From Bdellovibrionales bacterium (GTDB lineage Bacteria > Bdellovibrionota > Bdellovibrionia > Bdellovibrionales > UBA1609), in contig JADJNU010000001.1 of assembly GCA_016714165.1 (NCBI GenBank), positions 1,116,001 through 1,180,000 of the forward strand: 64,000 bases of DNA, in the 5' to 3' direction. The notes beneath the pieces are model-generated. The model had not been told where the DNA came from. It was given only the letters and a program-made list of their open reading frames with translations, and did no database searches. The position numbers and the translations under genes were made by a program. Positions 55,161-64,000 of the stretch are shown one piece after another (within the stretch, counting starts at the first letter, position 1; each line of letters opens with the position of its first letter).

Positions 55161-55589
55161 ATGTCTGGAGTGAACAAGGTCATTCTCGTCGGTCGCCTGG
55201 GTACAGATCCCGAAGTTAAAACTATCTCTTCTGGAAATACTGTGGCTCGATTGAGTCTCGCCACAAGTGAAAATTGGAAAGACCGCGATGGTCAGCGCCA
55301 GGAACGAACAGAATGGCATCGAATTGTTCTCTGGGGCAAACAGGCAGAGTTGGCTGGAAAATATCTCGTGAAAGGTCGTCAAGTTTATATAGAAGGCCGA
55401 CTGCAAACACGTTCGTGGGAAGATCAACAGGGACAGAAAAAATACACGACTGAAATTGTCGCCAACGTCATTCAATTTTTGGGCGGAGGCAATCAGTCCG
55501 AAGCAGGGCGTGGGAACATTGATGACATGGGATCTCAGGATTTCGGACCCGAACCAAAATTTGATGCTGATGAGGAAATACCATTTTAG
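55161..55589 (+). CDS. ssb: single-stranded DNA-binding protein
   Basis: 142 residues. OB-fold start VNKVILVGRLGTDPEVK, then TEWHRIVLWGKQAELAGKYL and QVYIEGRLQTRSW, and the acidic C-terminal tip EEIPF that recruits partner proteins. AAGGGG is about seven bases before ATG 55161. Binds ssDNA as a tetramer in replication and repair. It stands alone between the gsp operon and a lipoprotein gene. Confidence 0.97.
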   Translation: MSGVNKVILVGRLGTDPEVKTISSGNTVARLSLATSENWKDRDGQRQERTEWHRIVLWGKQAELAGKYLVKGRQVYIEGRLQTRSWEDQQGQKKYTTEIVANVIQFLGGGNQSEAGRGNIDDMGSQDFGPEPKFDADEEIPF

Positions 55590-55674
55590 TGATCGGCTCT
55601 CCTTTTCCTGGACCCTTTTTAAGTCCCAATTTGTCCGCTCCGATTTAGAATGAAATCAAAAGGCGGATAATGGA

Positions 55675-56124
55675 ATGATAGGCTGGTACTGTGTCCGTAT
55701 TTACGGGCTGCTTCTCCCTCTCTTGCTGGTCTCTCTTTCTCTACCCAATTCAGGTTGCAGCGTTTGGCAATCGGAAGGAAGAGAATTCCTTGAAAAGCAG
55801 GGATTAGAATTTGCAGCCCAACATGTTCAGAGTTTTATTCAATACAAGAACGAAGACTGCTCCCCTCAGCCACTTTTTGATCCACATCAGCTGAGCCTCA
55901 CTGGAATTTTTGAATTCCGTGTGGAGGAAACAATCTGGACGATGAAAACTTATAGTTCGAATGAAGGTCTAGGGTTTATGAAACATCTCATCAGCTTGGA
56001 CAGCAATGAAGGGCAGGATATCCTGTATTGCCATCCTCTCTCAATTCCTCTGGCCAAGACTACCCTGCTCATTCAGGACGTCCTCCCCCTATTTTTTGCG
56101 CGCCCCGAAGATCCAAGGTCCTGA
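55675..56124 (+). CDS. small lipoprotein of unknown function
   Basis: 149 residues. Signal LLLPLLLVSLSLPNSGC with a Cys at 28 that fits a lipobox (NSGC is a weak lipobox). Mature part has EFLEKQGLEFAAQHVQSFIQYKNEDC and three further Cys. No known family. It is followed by a weak terminator and an outer-membrane protein gene. Confidence 0.65.
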   Translation: MIGWYCVRIYGLLLPLLLVSLSLPNSGCSVWQSEGREFLEKQGLEFAAQHVQSFIQYKNEDCSPQPLFDPHQLSLTGIFEFRVEETIWTMKTYSSNEGLGFMKHLISLDSNEGQDILYCHPLSIPLAKTTLLIQDVLPLFFARPEDPRS

Positions 56125-56127
56125 AAC

Positions 56128-56150
56128 AGGCCTATATAAGCCTTTCTTTT
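56128..56150 (+). terminator. weak intrinsic terminator
   Basis: AGGC/GCCT stem of four base pairs with an eight-base loop followed by TTCTTTTT, just after the lipoprotein stop. The stem is short, so confidence is low. Confidence 0.35.
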
Positions 56151-56201
56151 TGCGTCAAGACAGCGATTTTCCTAAGATAGAGAGAGTGCAGGAGTGAAAA
56201 T

Positions 56202-57086
56202 ATGAACCTGATCATTAAAATTGTCGCATCGTTGGCCACTATCATTTGTATGGTTCTCTCTTCGTCTCCAGCCTGGGCTGCAAAGGTGAGCAAGGTTAAG
56301 GGGAAAAAATTACTGATTGAACTTGAGGGCGAAACTGCAGAAAAGGGCCAAGCCTTCTACATTGTAGGTTCAGGCGGTAAAAAAAAGGGAATCTTAAAAA
56401 TCGTTTCCATTAAAGCTGATAAAGCTATCGCAAGCCTAGGAAAAGGTAAAGCCGCAGAGGGAGATACACTTCTCGCTCGTGAATCGAGCGGATCTTCTGG
56501 CAGCTCAAAGGCTAAGTCGTCATCTTCTGCTCGCGAACACAAGTCTTCATCGACATCCACCATGGCATGGGGAATTTTACTTGGGATGGGAATGAACTCC
56601 ATGTCGGTTGATTTAGATATTACACCAACCCAGACGGCGAGTCTTGCGGGATCAGGAATCAGTTACAAAGCGCTGTTCGACTACGCCCTTTTTGAAAAGA
56701 TCTGGTTTCGCGGCACTCTTGGAATGGAAAACTTCTCGGCCGAAGGGGACGTCGTTTCAACGGCCTGCGGAAACGCCATTTGCAAAGTCAATATTCAGTA
56801 TCTCACTCTCGATTTTTGGGCCCGCTACCTTTTCTCGCTCAAATCCTTTCGTTCCTGGCTTGGAGCCGGATTTACACTTTGGTTCCCAATGTCTAAGGAA
56901 ACCACGGCTCTTGAGGAAAGCTCTATCACTAACACGAGCGTGATGGCCATCGGGGGAGGATTTGATTGGTATATGAATGATAAATTTTTTGTGCCTTTTC
57001 AAGTTGAGTATGGATTGCTACCTGCGAGTGAACAGGTATCCGCAACCACTATTGCTATCAGACTTGGCATTGGGATGAATTTCTAG
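56202..57086 (+). CDS. outer-membrane beta-barrel protein with N-terminal SH3-like region
   Basis: 294 residues. Signal peptide ending SPAWA, then a small beta domain (AKVSKVKGKKLLIELEGETAEKG, GILKIVSIKADKAIA), a Ser/Lys linker (SSGSSGSSKAKSSSSAREHKS) and a barrel of about eight strands (WGILLGMGMNSM, WFRGTLGMENFS, WLGAGFTLWFP) ending IRLGIGMNF with terminal Phe. The layout recalls Bdellovibrio-type outer-membrane proteins of unknown use. It converges on the giant lipoprotein gene with four bases between stops. Confidence 0.75.
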   Translation: MNLIIKIVASLATIICMVLSSSPAWAAKVSKVKGKKLLIELEGETAEKGQAFYIVGSGGKKKGILKIVSIKADKAIASLGKGKAAEGDTLLARESSGSSGSSKAKSSSSAREHKSSSTSTMAWGILLGMGMNSMSVDLDITPTQTASLAGSGISYKALFDYALFEKIWFRGTLGMENFSAEGDVVSTACGNAICKVNIQYLTLDFWARYLFSLKSFRSWLGAGFTLWFPMSKETTALEESSITNTSVMAIGGGFDWYMNDKFFVPFQVEYGLLPASEQVSATTIAIRLGIGMNF

Positions 57087-57090
57087 AACT

Positions 57091-60000
57091 CTACTCAAAG
57101 TCCGCGCATTTGCTATTCCGAAAGCAGTTCTGAGTTTCACGATGAAATCGGCCTAATTTCAAATCAAAGTCTAAAAAAATACGATTATTCAACCAGGGCT
57201 CTCGGATAGATTCACGTAGGGTAAAATCAAATCGAGGCTGCTCCTCAACTGGAAACTTTCTATATTCTGAAATTTTTTTCTCCAAAGAATCTCGAAAATG
57301 ATTCACTCGCCCAATCTCCCAATCAACACGATGTCGAATTTCCCTATCAAGATGGCGATCTAACTCAGGATTAAATTCCAACATCAGACTTCCTCTGTTC
57401 CTTACAGAACGATTTTCGAAATAAGTCCTTCCCAAACTAAAATATCCCTCTCGCCGGGGCGTAACCCGATCAATTTCATGACTCGCCTGAGGATCTTCGT
57501 TCGCTCCACTGTCCTTTGCCAGTTGCACCAGATTAAAATTAAATCCCAAAATATCGGAAGTAACCAGAAGAGAAGGAAAATCAAATAAACCAAGAATTTC
57601 TCGAACACGAGATCTTGCGGAGTCAAAATTGAGCAAAATTGTGGAAAAGAAAATTGGCTCATACTTTTCCTGCCTCTGCAGGCCGGTATACAGTCCGGCC
57701 TCAAAGGGACTTATCTGAGTCAGCTTCAAAAACCCACGGTGCTCCTCAATGATATCATCGGCCGAAAATAAACTCTGACCCCCATCTGTCATCTCGCTGC
57801 TCTCCAGTCGATAGAGACTCACCATACTTGAAATTCGCTCCTCCCATCCCGCAACTCGAGAACCATTCAAATTCCAGTTAAGGATTGGTCTGTGCACACG
57901 AAAAATAAGCCGCATTCCACTCTTTACGAATTCTTCCTCCGTGTCCGTGAATAACAAGTACTTTTCCTCAGACGGACGACCAGCCTCAATCTCAGAGATC
58001 ATTGAATTTCCAAAGTTCATTTGCACGTTCGGAGCAATCGCTTCTATTGTTTCTCTTTCAGTTTTCAGGCCCTCGCTGATATAGCGGCCAATGCGAACCA
58101 ACAAATCCAGGCGGTGGTATAAGTATCCATTTTCGTCTATTTTATCCAGACCAGGAAAATCCTCCGGTAGCCCCTTAAAAACATACTTTTTTCTTATTTC
58201 CTGGTCCCGGAGGATCTTGTCCCCTCCTTGACGTCTCAACGCCCTAATATCCCTATACACCTGCCGGAGGTAAGCCTGCTCTGCCTTTATCACCTCATTT
58301 TGAATTTCTTCTTCCTTCGTTACCAAAGGTCGTAAGCACCGGCCTGTTTCCTGATACCTTATCGAAGCCTCAGCCAGATAGTCCCGGCGAAGCTTGGTCA
58401 CCTCATTTATCCAGGCATCAATTTTCGAAGTTCTCTTGGAGATCTCCCCTGACTTGATGCCCATTGGACCCCTCAAGTAGCTCTCGTAAGACGCTTTCAT
58501 GGCTCTCGCCATTCTTAAGGCCGATTCCAAATCTATTCGCAACTTCTCAACAGACTCCGAAAATGTCACATCCATAAAATTTAAACCTTGGCTCTCTTTC
58601 GCCAAACTCCCGCCGCCAACCCCCGAAGTTCCGCTCTTGCTCGACAATCGCATCAATACTGGATTAATCAAATTACCAAAATAGGGAGAGTTCGCCACTT
58701 CGGAAAAATAAAAACGACGGTGCTCAGGTGCGGAGCCACCGAACTCATGGCAGATATTCCGAAATATGCTATAACTTGGAGCTTGCTGGAAGCGCTGCCG
58801 AATGGCATTTAAACTCCTGCGAACATATTCGACATTATTCTCTCCAAATCGCTGAACAGCATCCGCAATAAACTGATCTGGATCGATCCCAGAAAGGCCA
58901 AATAGATTTGTTCGCAAGGCAAAATCAAAGGCATAAAACATTTCGAGGCTGGAAATCTTAGCTTTGTCCAAAGAATAGTTGAAAAGTGGAGGGAAATCAC
59001 CACGATAAAGATAGCTCATGAGATCTGAAGAATAAAGAGTCTTAGAATACGATGGCATTTGCAAATGTACTTCAAAATTCTTTTTTGATAAAATATAAAA
59101 AAGAATCATCATGTGCGGATAGACGGCGACTAACTTAATGCTTTTATCAATTTCTCCAAACAAGGATTGATTCCTTTTCGCTGAAGAATCACCGTCGCTT
59201 CCCCCCCTTGCTATGGCGACAGAAAGCTTTTCGAGAGGTCCCAGATTCGCCCTCAAATCGCTCCAAACTTTACCAATTGCGCTGCTTTCGCTGATCGCAT
59301 TCCAGAGCAAACGTTCGCTCTCAACAGGAGCACTGAAAATTTTATCCTTAGCCAACAACGTGGCTTTATAAAGGGAGAATAGAAATTGAATCCGTGCATA
59401 ATTGTGAATTGCTGAAAACAGCTGACTTTGATCACGTTTCGTTGCCAAAAATAGTTCAGTTCCCAAAGCAACCGAAATTTTTTGATTAAAAACGCGATCA
59501 ACAATAAAGATATTCTCATCAAAACGATCAATTGGAGAAAATCCCACAGCCTTGGGCAAAAAGACCCTTTGGCTAGACAACAAATTCTGCCGTTCCTTAA
59601 AACCATCTTTCTCAGTCAATTCTTCATTGATAATGGATGTCATCTCAGAACGTAATTTCCCTGATGACTCATATAAAAAATCTGAAGAAGACATAAGTTT
59701 TATCAGTGCTCCCCTTGCGACTTCACTCAATCCAAAACTGTCTCGAAAAATCAAATTCAAAGCTCCAAGCTTTTCCAAAAATTCTCTATTTTCAGATTTT
59801 GATCTCGAAGACATCTGCAGATTTGATAAGGAAAATTCAACCACAGACTTCAGTAAAGCACGATGATCCTCTGAAATCATTTTTCCTCTTCCCTCCGAAA
59901 ATCGGTAAGCCAGCATTTCCAATAGTTCTGGGTCAAACTGCTGATTTTTTAGCGCCAGTGCCAGAGCCAGGCGCCGATAGTAGTCTGTCACGTCCACAGC

Positions 60001-60497
60001 CCTTTTTGCTGCGATCTTCAAAACCTCAGCCGAACTCGGACTGCGTCGGAAATTGCGAATTCCCGGACAACTCATGACAATCTGCTCGCAAGAGACGTTG
60101 ACAGATGCAACATACTCCCCGATAAGGCGCTGAACTTCACTTGACGAAGGATTTTTGCGGCTTCCTTTAGCAAGAGTCTATTGAATAGATCTAAACTACG
60201 AACCCAACCCGTCTGGGAATAGAATTTAGGAGACTCGATTTCCTTTTGATTCAAAATCCTCAGGGCCAGAGGGGACAAAATCTCAGAAATGACATCGCTT
60301 GCCATCGTCGCCTTCGCCTCAATTTCGGCCAAATCTGAAAATCGGTCAGAAGCAGAAATCTCTCCCCCATCTCCCGCTGACTCTGCTCTCTGTCGCCCAT
60401 CTCCACGAGCTCCCTCATGAGGGCGAATTGGGCGTCCTTTTTCAGTACAAGCCGAAATCAAAATCCCTATGAATGTAGTTCTCACAATATTCCACAT
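57091..60497 (-). pseudogene. giant lipoprotein, frameshifted; relative of the 61389-64000 product
   Basis: ATG 60497 with GAGG nine bases upstream; signal IGILISAC gives a lipobox. The frame runs to the T5/A5 at 60152-60156 (KEAAK), where one extra A restores NPSSSEVQRLIGEYVASVNV and joins the 994-residue frame that ends at 57091. About 1135 residues. Recognisable blocks: FIVDRVFNQ, a helical IKLVAVYPHMMILFYILSKK, CHEFGG, CLRPLVTKEEEIQNEV, and LLFTDTEEEFVKSGMRLIF. Blocks match the sister gene in order, so they are paralogues. No known family. Overlaps nothing upstream but follows the barrel gene by 12 bases. Alpha-helical, probably surface or periplasmic. Confidence 0.75.
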
Positions 60498-60508
60498 AGA
60501 TAGGTGCC

Positions 60509-61375
60509 TCAAAACAAATAGGACAGAGTTAACTTTAACAACCGGCGATATGCATCGATGTACCAGAGATCAACATAGCCATCGTCAGTAAAACCCCCAT
60601 TTTCGTAGCTTAGACCCGTTGAAAGTTGGCCCCACTTCGCAGAGATGCCGTATTTATTCGAATAAGAATAACTCAAATAATCATCTAGATATTGAGTCAT
60701 CTTAAAGCCAAAGGTGTAATTCAGCGCCAATGATTTCATAAACGAAAGACTGTTACTGAAGGAGTAATTGTAATACAAGTTTGGATTGGCACTTCCTTCA
60801 GTAGAATATTCAAATGTATTCGCCATCTCCGAGATAACAAAACTATGCCCCATCACAAGACCCACATCGGAAAAAACTAAATTCATTTCTGTTCCCACCG
60901 AAAAAAGCCCAAGATAACCCTCAAGCCGACTGCTCTCATCCAGAAACACATCGAAGCCCCCAAAAAACTTGAGCGAATTATTTCCAAAAAACAAAAACTC
61001 ATAGTTCAGAACGATTCCGGCCTCAGGATCTATTCTCTCCCCTTTCGACTGCTGAGGTGCCTTATATATTTGATCTCCCACAGTTCCTGCCCTAAAACTG
61101 ACATCGCCACCCAATGACCAAGAGGAATTGAAAGAATACTCAAGACTTCCCAAGAAGCCGTGGGTGTATGAGCGAGGATTCACCTCCTGAGCAAGATCAG
61201 TTAAAACGCTGTATCTTATAACTCCCGACCAAGCGCTTTCTCCTACCCTCTTAGAAGACGTGTCCACGACATTAGCAGACGCAAGCCCAAAACTAAATAT
61301 CACAAAAAAGCCCGTCACGACTCCCGGAAGGACTCTCAGAAGGACAGAATAAATATTGGAACTTAAGCAGTTCAT
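60509..61375 (-). CDS. outer-membrane beta-barrel protein between two giant proteins
   Basis: 288 residues. Signal peptide LLRVLPGVVTGFFVIFSFGLASA, then about twelve amphipathic strands (VIRYSVLTDLA, FLGSLEYSFNSSWSLGGDVSF, LNYEFLFFGNNSLKFFGGFDVF, LNYTFGFKMTQYL) and a terminal Phe (LKLTLSYLF). Starts 13 bases after the stop of the upstream giant gene and its stop lies 12 bases before the giant lipoprotein start, so the three form one operon. No motif of a known porin or secretion pore is visible. Confidence 0.8.
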   Translation of the reverse strand: MNCLSSNIYSVLLRVLPGVVTGFFVIFSFGLASANVVDTSSKRVGESAWSGVIRYSVLTDLAQEVNPRSYTHGFLGSLEYSFNSSWSLGGDVSFRAGTVGDQIYKAPQQSKGERIDPEAGIVLNYEFLFFGNNSLKFFGGFDVFLDESSRLEGYLGLFSVGTEMNLVFSDVGLVMGHSFVISEMANTFEYSTEGSANPNLYYNYSFSNSLSFMKSLALNYTFGFKMTQYLDDYLSYSYSNKYGISAKWGQLSTGLSYENGGFTDDGYVDLWYIDAYRRLLKLTLSYLF

Positions 61376-61388
61376 CCTGCCAACTCCA

Positions 61389-64000
61389 TCATTTCACTTT
61401 GAGAACGGATCTGGTTTGATAAAAATCATCTGTTTGCTGAACAAAGCTCTTTTTGATGATTTGTAAATTTTCAAGCTTTTGCCTATCTACCAGATTCAGA
61501 CTTCCCCCCTTGTTCCACCAAAATACGGGAGCTTTGTCCTCCAGATAGAAGGACTGCTTTAATCGAGGATAAAGATCGATCAGGTTCTTCTCGGGCAGCT
61601 CCAACTCGCCAATTCTATCAAATATCTCCTGAACCCGTGTCAGGACATGATGGGCCCTCGATCCATACCGCAACCGAACGGCATCTCGAACTTCAGATCC
61701 TGGTGGAAAAATAAAAACTCCCAAATTATTCAATGTGCGTGCAAACGAAGTCGCCTCGACAATTGGTCCAGTCCACCGATTTGGATTGACACCCTTTCCT
61801 TTGTTATCGATTCGAATCCCAGCCGTCTCATAAATGCTATTCATGAGACCGTAAAAAAGAGGAAGTCTCGCAAGTGAGGTCTTTTCAAAAATCCAATCTT
61901 CAAAAAACTCCTTCGGCATTTTTCCTTCGATTCCAAAGTCCTGAGCATTTTCGATATCGAGTTCATTTAGGGTATAACTTCCCAAAACTCGCAGATACAT
62001 CTCTATCAAGTCATCAGCAGAGACCACCGAAGAGTCAGAACATTTTTCACTTTTCTCTGAACACGATTCATGCTTAGATCTATTTCCTCCTATCAGATAG
62101 AGCTCAACGAGCGTTTCCAAATATTTCTTCATATCCGACCCTGAGGCAATCTGAGCATTCCATTCGACAAATGCATCCCCCTTTGAATTAAAGACAGCCA
62201 TCCCTTGCTTGATAAAATCAGCCCTCTGCATTCCCAAGCGATATGAAATTGAGAGGCTTGTTCCTTTCGACACCAAATCCTCTCTGTCGAGGCCGACTGG
62301 CATATAAACCTCCACAGACCGAGGTCTCAGGAGACGAGAAAGATCCTCCCCGTATATTTGCTTTTCTCTTTCGGATGGAGTCATAAAGATATCGTTTTCA
62401 ATACTCCTCTTTATTCTTGTCAAAAGATCAAACTTGGACATTCTGTAAGTCAAACCATCAATCCGATCAAACCTGTAGCCATTTTCAACATTGCGAAAAT
62501 ACATTTCATTGATGTATTTGGCTCTCTTGCCAAATTCAATTTCATTTTTTTCTTCTCCAAGGGGAGATATCAGATCGTATATTCTTCCTAAGTGCTGACG
62601 TTCCTCTTCGTAGATCCTGTTCATCCTTCTCTGTTCAATTTCACCGAGTGTCAAAAAGCAATCGAGATATTTTCGATGATTGGAGATAAAAAAATTCATG
62701 AATCGCTTTTTTAGAGATTCTAGATTAACGAGATACTCGCGGACCTTTACCAAATCCGGATGACTATCGCCTCTTTTTCCAATTTTCTTTGAGCGCAATA
62801 AATCAGCCTCAATCAAATCGACCATAGTCAATAGGTGACTTATCCTTTGATCTATGACAGTGCGAATTGAATTTGCCGGTTTAAAAGCTCCACCTAGAAA
62901 CTCCAATAACATATCATTAATGCCATTTCTTCCGGCACCCGAGTAGGTGTAACGACCGAGATTAAGAAAATTTATCATCAAGTGCGGAGTTCTTCCTCTC
63001 CCTTTTGTATCAACCTCGTATTGGCAAACTTGCTTAACTTCATTAAACATTTCACTTCCGATCGTGTCCCTCTCGAATTTAAGCACATCATCGTTTAATT
63101 CACGGAGTCCTTCATCAAGGTATTTTGTAAAAATGAGATCGAAGAATTTGCTCCGATTTGAGCCCGTTGATCCGTTCGAGCTGTTTGATCCATTTGAGCC
63201 GTTTAAGCCGTTTAAGCTGTCTTCTTTTGCCACAAAGGTATTGAGAGTATTCGTGCTCATCATATACTGAAATGAGTAAAGGATCATTTCCTTACTCAAA
63301 ACCTCAGCGTCAACCCCAAATCGAAACCACAAATCGACCATTCTCCCTTCAAATAGCTCTTCTAAAATTGTGTCCGCGGGAATATCGATTGTCTTTCCCC
63401 ACCATGTCTGTGCCTTCACTGCGCCTCTCATCTTGGCCAAATAATAGGTCATCACGATCATATTTGGATACACAGAAAAGTAATGCACATTCCGATTAAC
63501 GGACTGTAACATTTTAGACGTTTCCAAATAAGATATCGAAGAAGTGTTTTGCCCCTTGAAATAACTGCCGAGAAACTTATCCATTACATCAATTCGAGAC
63601 TGCAGACTCAACCATCGACTAGAGATATCTCTCGACTTCAAAACAGCCTCTTGAAATACCTGATCACTGCCAACCGAATTTGAATTATAAATATCATTCA
63701 TAAACTTGTTCGTCTCAACAATCATATAGACCAAATACATCCGAACATAAATGCTGACGATCTCTGGCAATTTATCTAGAGCCCTTGATCTGTTGGCATT
63801 ACCGAGGACTCTTTGAATCTGGGTGTGATTCAAATGGTCACGAAACAATCTATCAACAATGAAGAAGAATTCATTAAAAAATTCTGGATCCTTTTCTAAA
63901 ATCCTGCGTGCGTCCTTTTCTATTCCCAAATTCTGAAAAATCTCAAATCCGGCACTCTTTTGAATATCAACAACTATTTGAGAAAATGAGGGACCAAATC
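61389..64000 (-). CDS. giant helical protein, 5' end off window
   Basis: At least 870 residues; the frame is open to base 64000 (KSAGFEIFQNLGIEKDARRILE upstream of the internal TTG 63929), so the N-terminus and any signal peptide are not seen. Blocks shared with the 57091-60497 product in the same order: FIVDRLFRDHL, FSVYPNMIVMTYYLAKM, CQYEVD, CFLTLGEIEQRRMNRIYEEER, and ADFIKQGMAVF. A low-complexity Asn/Gly/Ser loop occurs near 63155-63222. Also holds FFDLIFTKYLDEGLREL and FEDWIFEKTSLARLPLFYGL. No recognised family, no catalytic motif. First visible gene of the operon with the barrel protein and the giant lipoprotein. Confidence 0.8.
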   Translation of the reverse strand, partial: FGPSFSQIVVDIQKSAGFEIFQNLGIEKDARRILEKDPEFFNEFFFIVDRLFRDHLNHTQIQRVLGNANRSRALDKLPEIVSIYVRMYLVYMIVETNKFMNDIYNSNSVGSDQVFQEAVLKSRDISSRWLSLQSRIDVMDKFLGSYFKGQNTSSISYLETSKMLQSVNRNVHYFSVYPNMIVMTYYLAKMRGAVKAQTWWGKTIDIPADTILEELFEGRMVDLWFRFGVDAEVLSKEMILYSFQYMMSTNTLNTFVAKEDSLNGLNGSNGSNSSNGSTGSNRSKFFDLIFTKYLDEGLRELNDDVLKFERDTIGSEMFNEVKQVCQYEVDTKGRGRTPHLMINFLNLGRYTYSGAGRNGINDMLLEFLGGAFKPANSIRTVIDQRISHLLTMVDLIEADLLRSKKIGKRGDSHPDLVKVREYLVNLESLKKRFMNFFISNHRKYLDCFLTLGEIEQRRMNRIYEEERQHLGRIYDLISPLGEEKNEIEFGKRAKYINEMYFRNVENGYRFDRIDGLTYRMSKFDLLTRIKRSIENDIFMTPSEREKQIYGEDLSRLLRPRSVEVYMPVGLDREDLVSKGTSLSISYRLGMQRADFIKQGMAVFNSKGDAFVEWNAQIASGSDMKKYLETLVELYLIGGNRSKHESCSEKSEKCSDSSVVSADDLIEMYLRVLGSYTLNELDIENAQDFGIEGKMPKEFFEDWIFEKTSLARLPLFYGLMNSIYETAGIRIDNKGKGVNPNRWTGPIVEATSFARTLNNLGVFIFPPGSEVRDAVRLRYGSRAHHVLTRVQEIFDRIGELELPEKNLIDLYPRLKQSFYLEDKAPVFWWNKGGSLNLVDRQKLENLQIIKKSFVQQTDDFYQTRSVLKVK
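63155..63222 (-). repeat. in-frame 9-base repeat encoding Asn-Gly-Ser units
   Basis: Imperfect tandem units such as GTTTGATCC, ATTTGAGCC, GTTTAAGCC and GTTTAAGCT (plus strand) encode LNGLNGSNGSNSSNGSTGSN on the minus strand, a flexible loop inside the giant protein. Period nine keeps frame, so copy number may vary between strains. Confidence 0.7.

Noticed and set aside
63155..63222. CRISPR-like repeat
   Set aside because: The 9-base units are imperfect, have no spacers and lie inside a long reading frame; they encode a linker.
1..64000. Recoding of TGA as a sense codon
   Set aside because: Two genes have an in-frame TGA, but TGA also ends many intact genes here (apbE, ActC/ActD overlaps, gspH), and other broken genes carry TAA, so a genetic-code change does not fit.
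1..64000. tRNA, rRNA, IS element or prophage
   Set aside because: Gaps between genes were read for cloverleaf or terminal-repeat patterns and none was convincing; no transposase, integrase or phage gene is present.

Overview
The window looks like a chromosomal segment of a Gram-negative, predatory-type deltaproteobacterium-like lineage, most plausibly Bdellovibrionota. This is inferred from gene content: a bacterial mevalonate pathway with type 2 IPP isomerase, alternative complex III (ActA-F) with a ResB/CcsA cytochrome c maturation pair, a complete gspC-N type II secretion operon of the deltaproteobacterial kind (with gspN), and many lipoproteins, signal peptides and outer-membrane barrels. 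No phage, insertion sequence, CRISPR array, tRNA or rRNA was seen.

Layout. 1-5.3 kb: SPFH/NfeD membrane pair, exported metzincin-like lipoprotein, exported kinase-like protein, Tat-targeted amine oxidase. 5.4-8.3 kb: outer-membrane protein, FMN-binding protein, ApbE and a His-rich membrane protein, read as an extracytoplasmic flavin electron-transfer unit. 8.3-13.6 kb: exported methyltransferase-like protein, FecR-domain protein, DbpA-type helicase, interrupted SPFH gene, small membrane protein. 13.7-16.9 kb: a diiron-oxidase-like protein and a GNAT-like acyltransferase facing an unknown protein and a radical SAM enzyme. 16.9-22.2 kb: mevalonate operon. 22.2-25.6 kb: thrS-infC-rpmI-rplT, with infC starting at AUU. 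25.8-27 kb: two unknown membrane/exported ORFs. 27-34.5 kb: actABCDEF. 34.6-38.5 kb: ccsA, resB and an N-formylglutamate amidohydrolase-like gene. 38.6-41.1 kb: cobalamin adenosyltransferase, a GNAT-like gene and a degenerate FabD-like gene. 41.5-55.0 kb: gspCDEFGHIJKLMN. 55.1-57.1 kb: ssb, a lipoprotein and an outer-membrane protein. 57.1-64.0 kb: an operon of two very large related exported proteins around an outer-membrane barrel.

Two points stand out. First, several genes are broken. At least five (actE, a GNAT gene, gspL, gspN, a giant lipoprotein), and probably a small membrane protein, each lack one base in or beside a homopolymer; three more (methyltransferase, SPFH, resB) carry in-frame stops. 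Because conserved machinery genes are hit, consensus sequencing error is a serious explanation, and the affected genes are described as they would read when repaired. Second, the least explained units are the giant-protein/barrel operon at the right end and the diiron/GNAT/radical SAM group that abuts the mevalonate operon.
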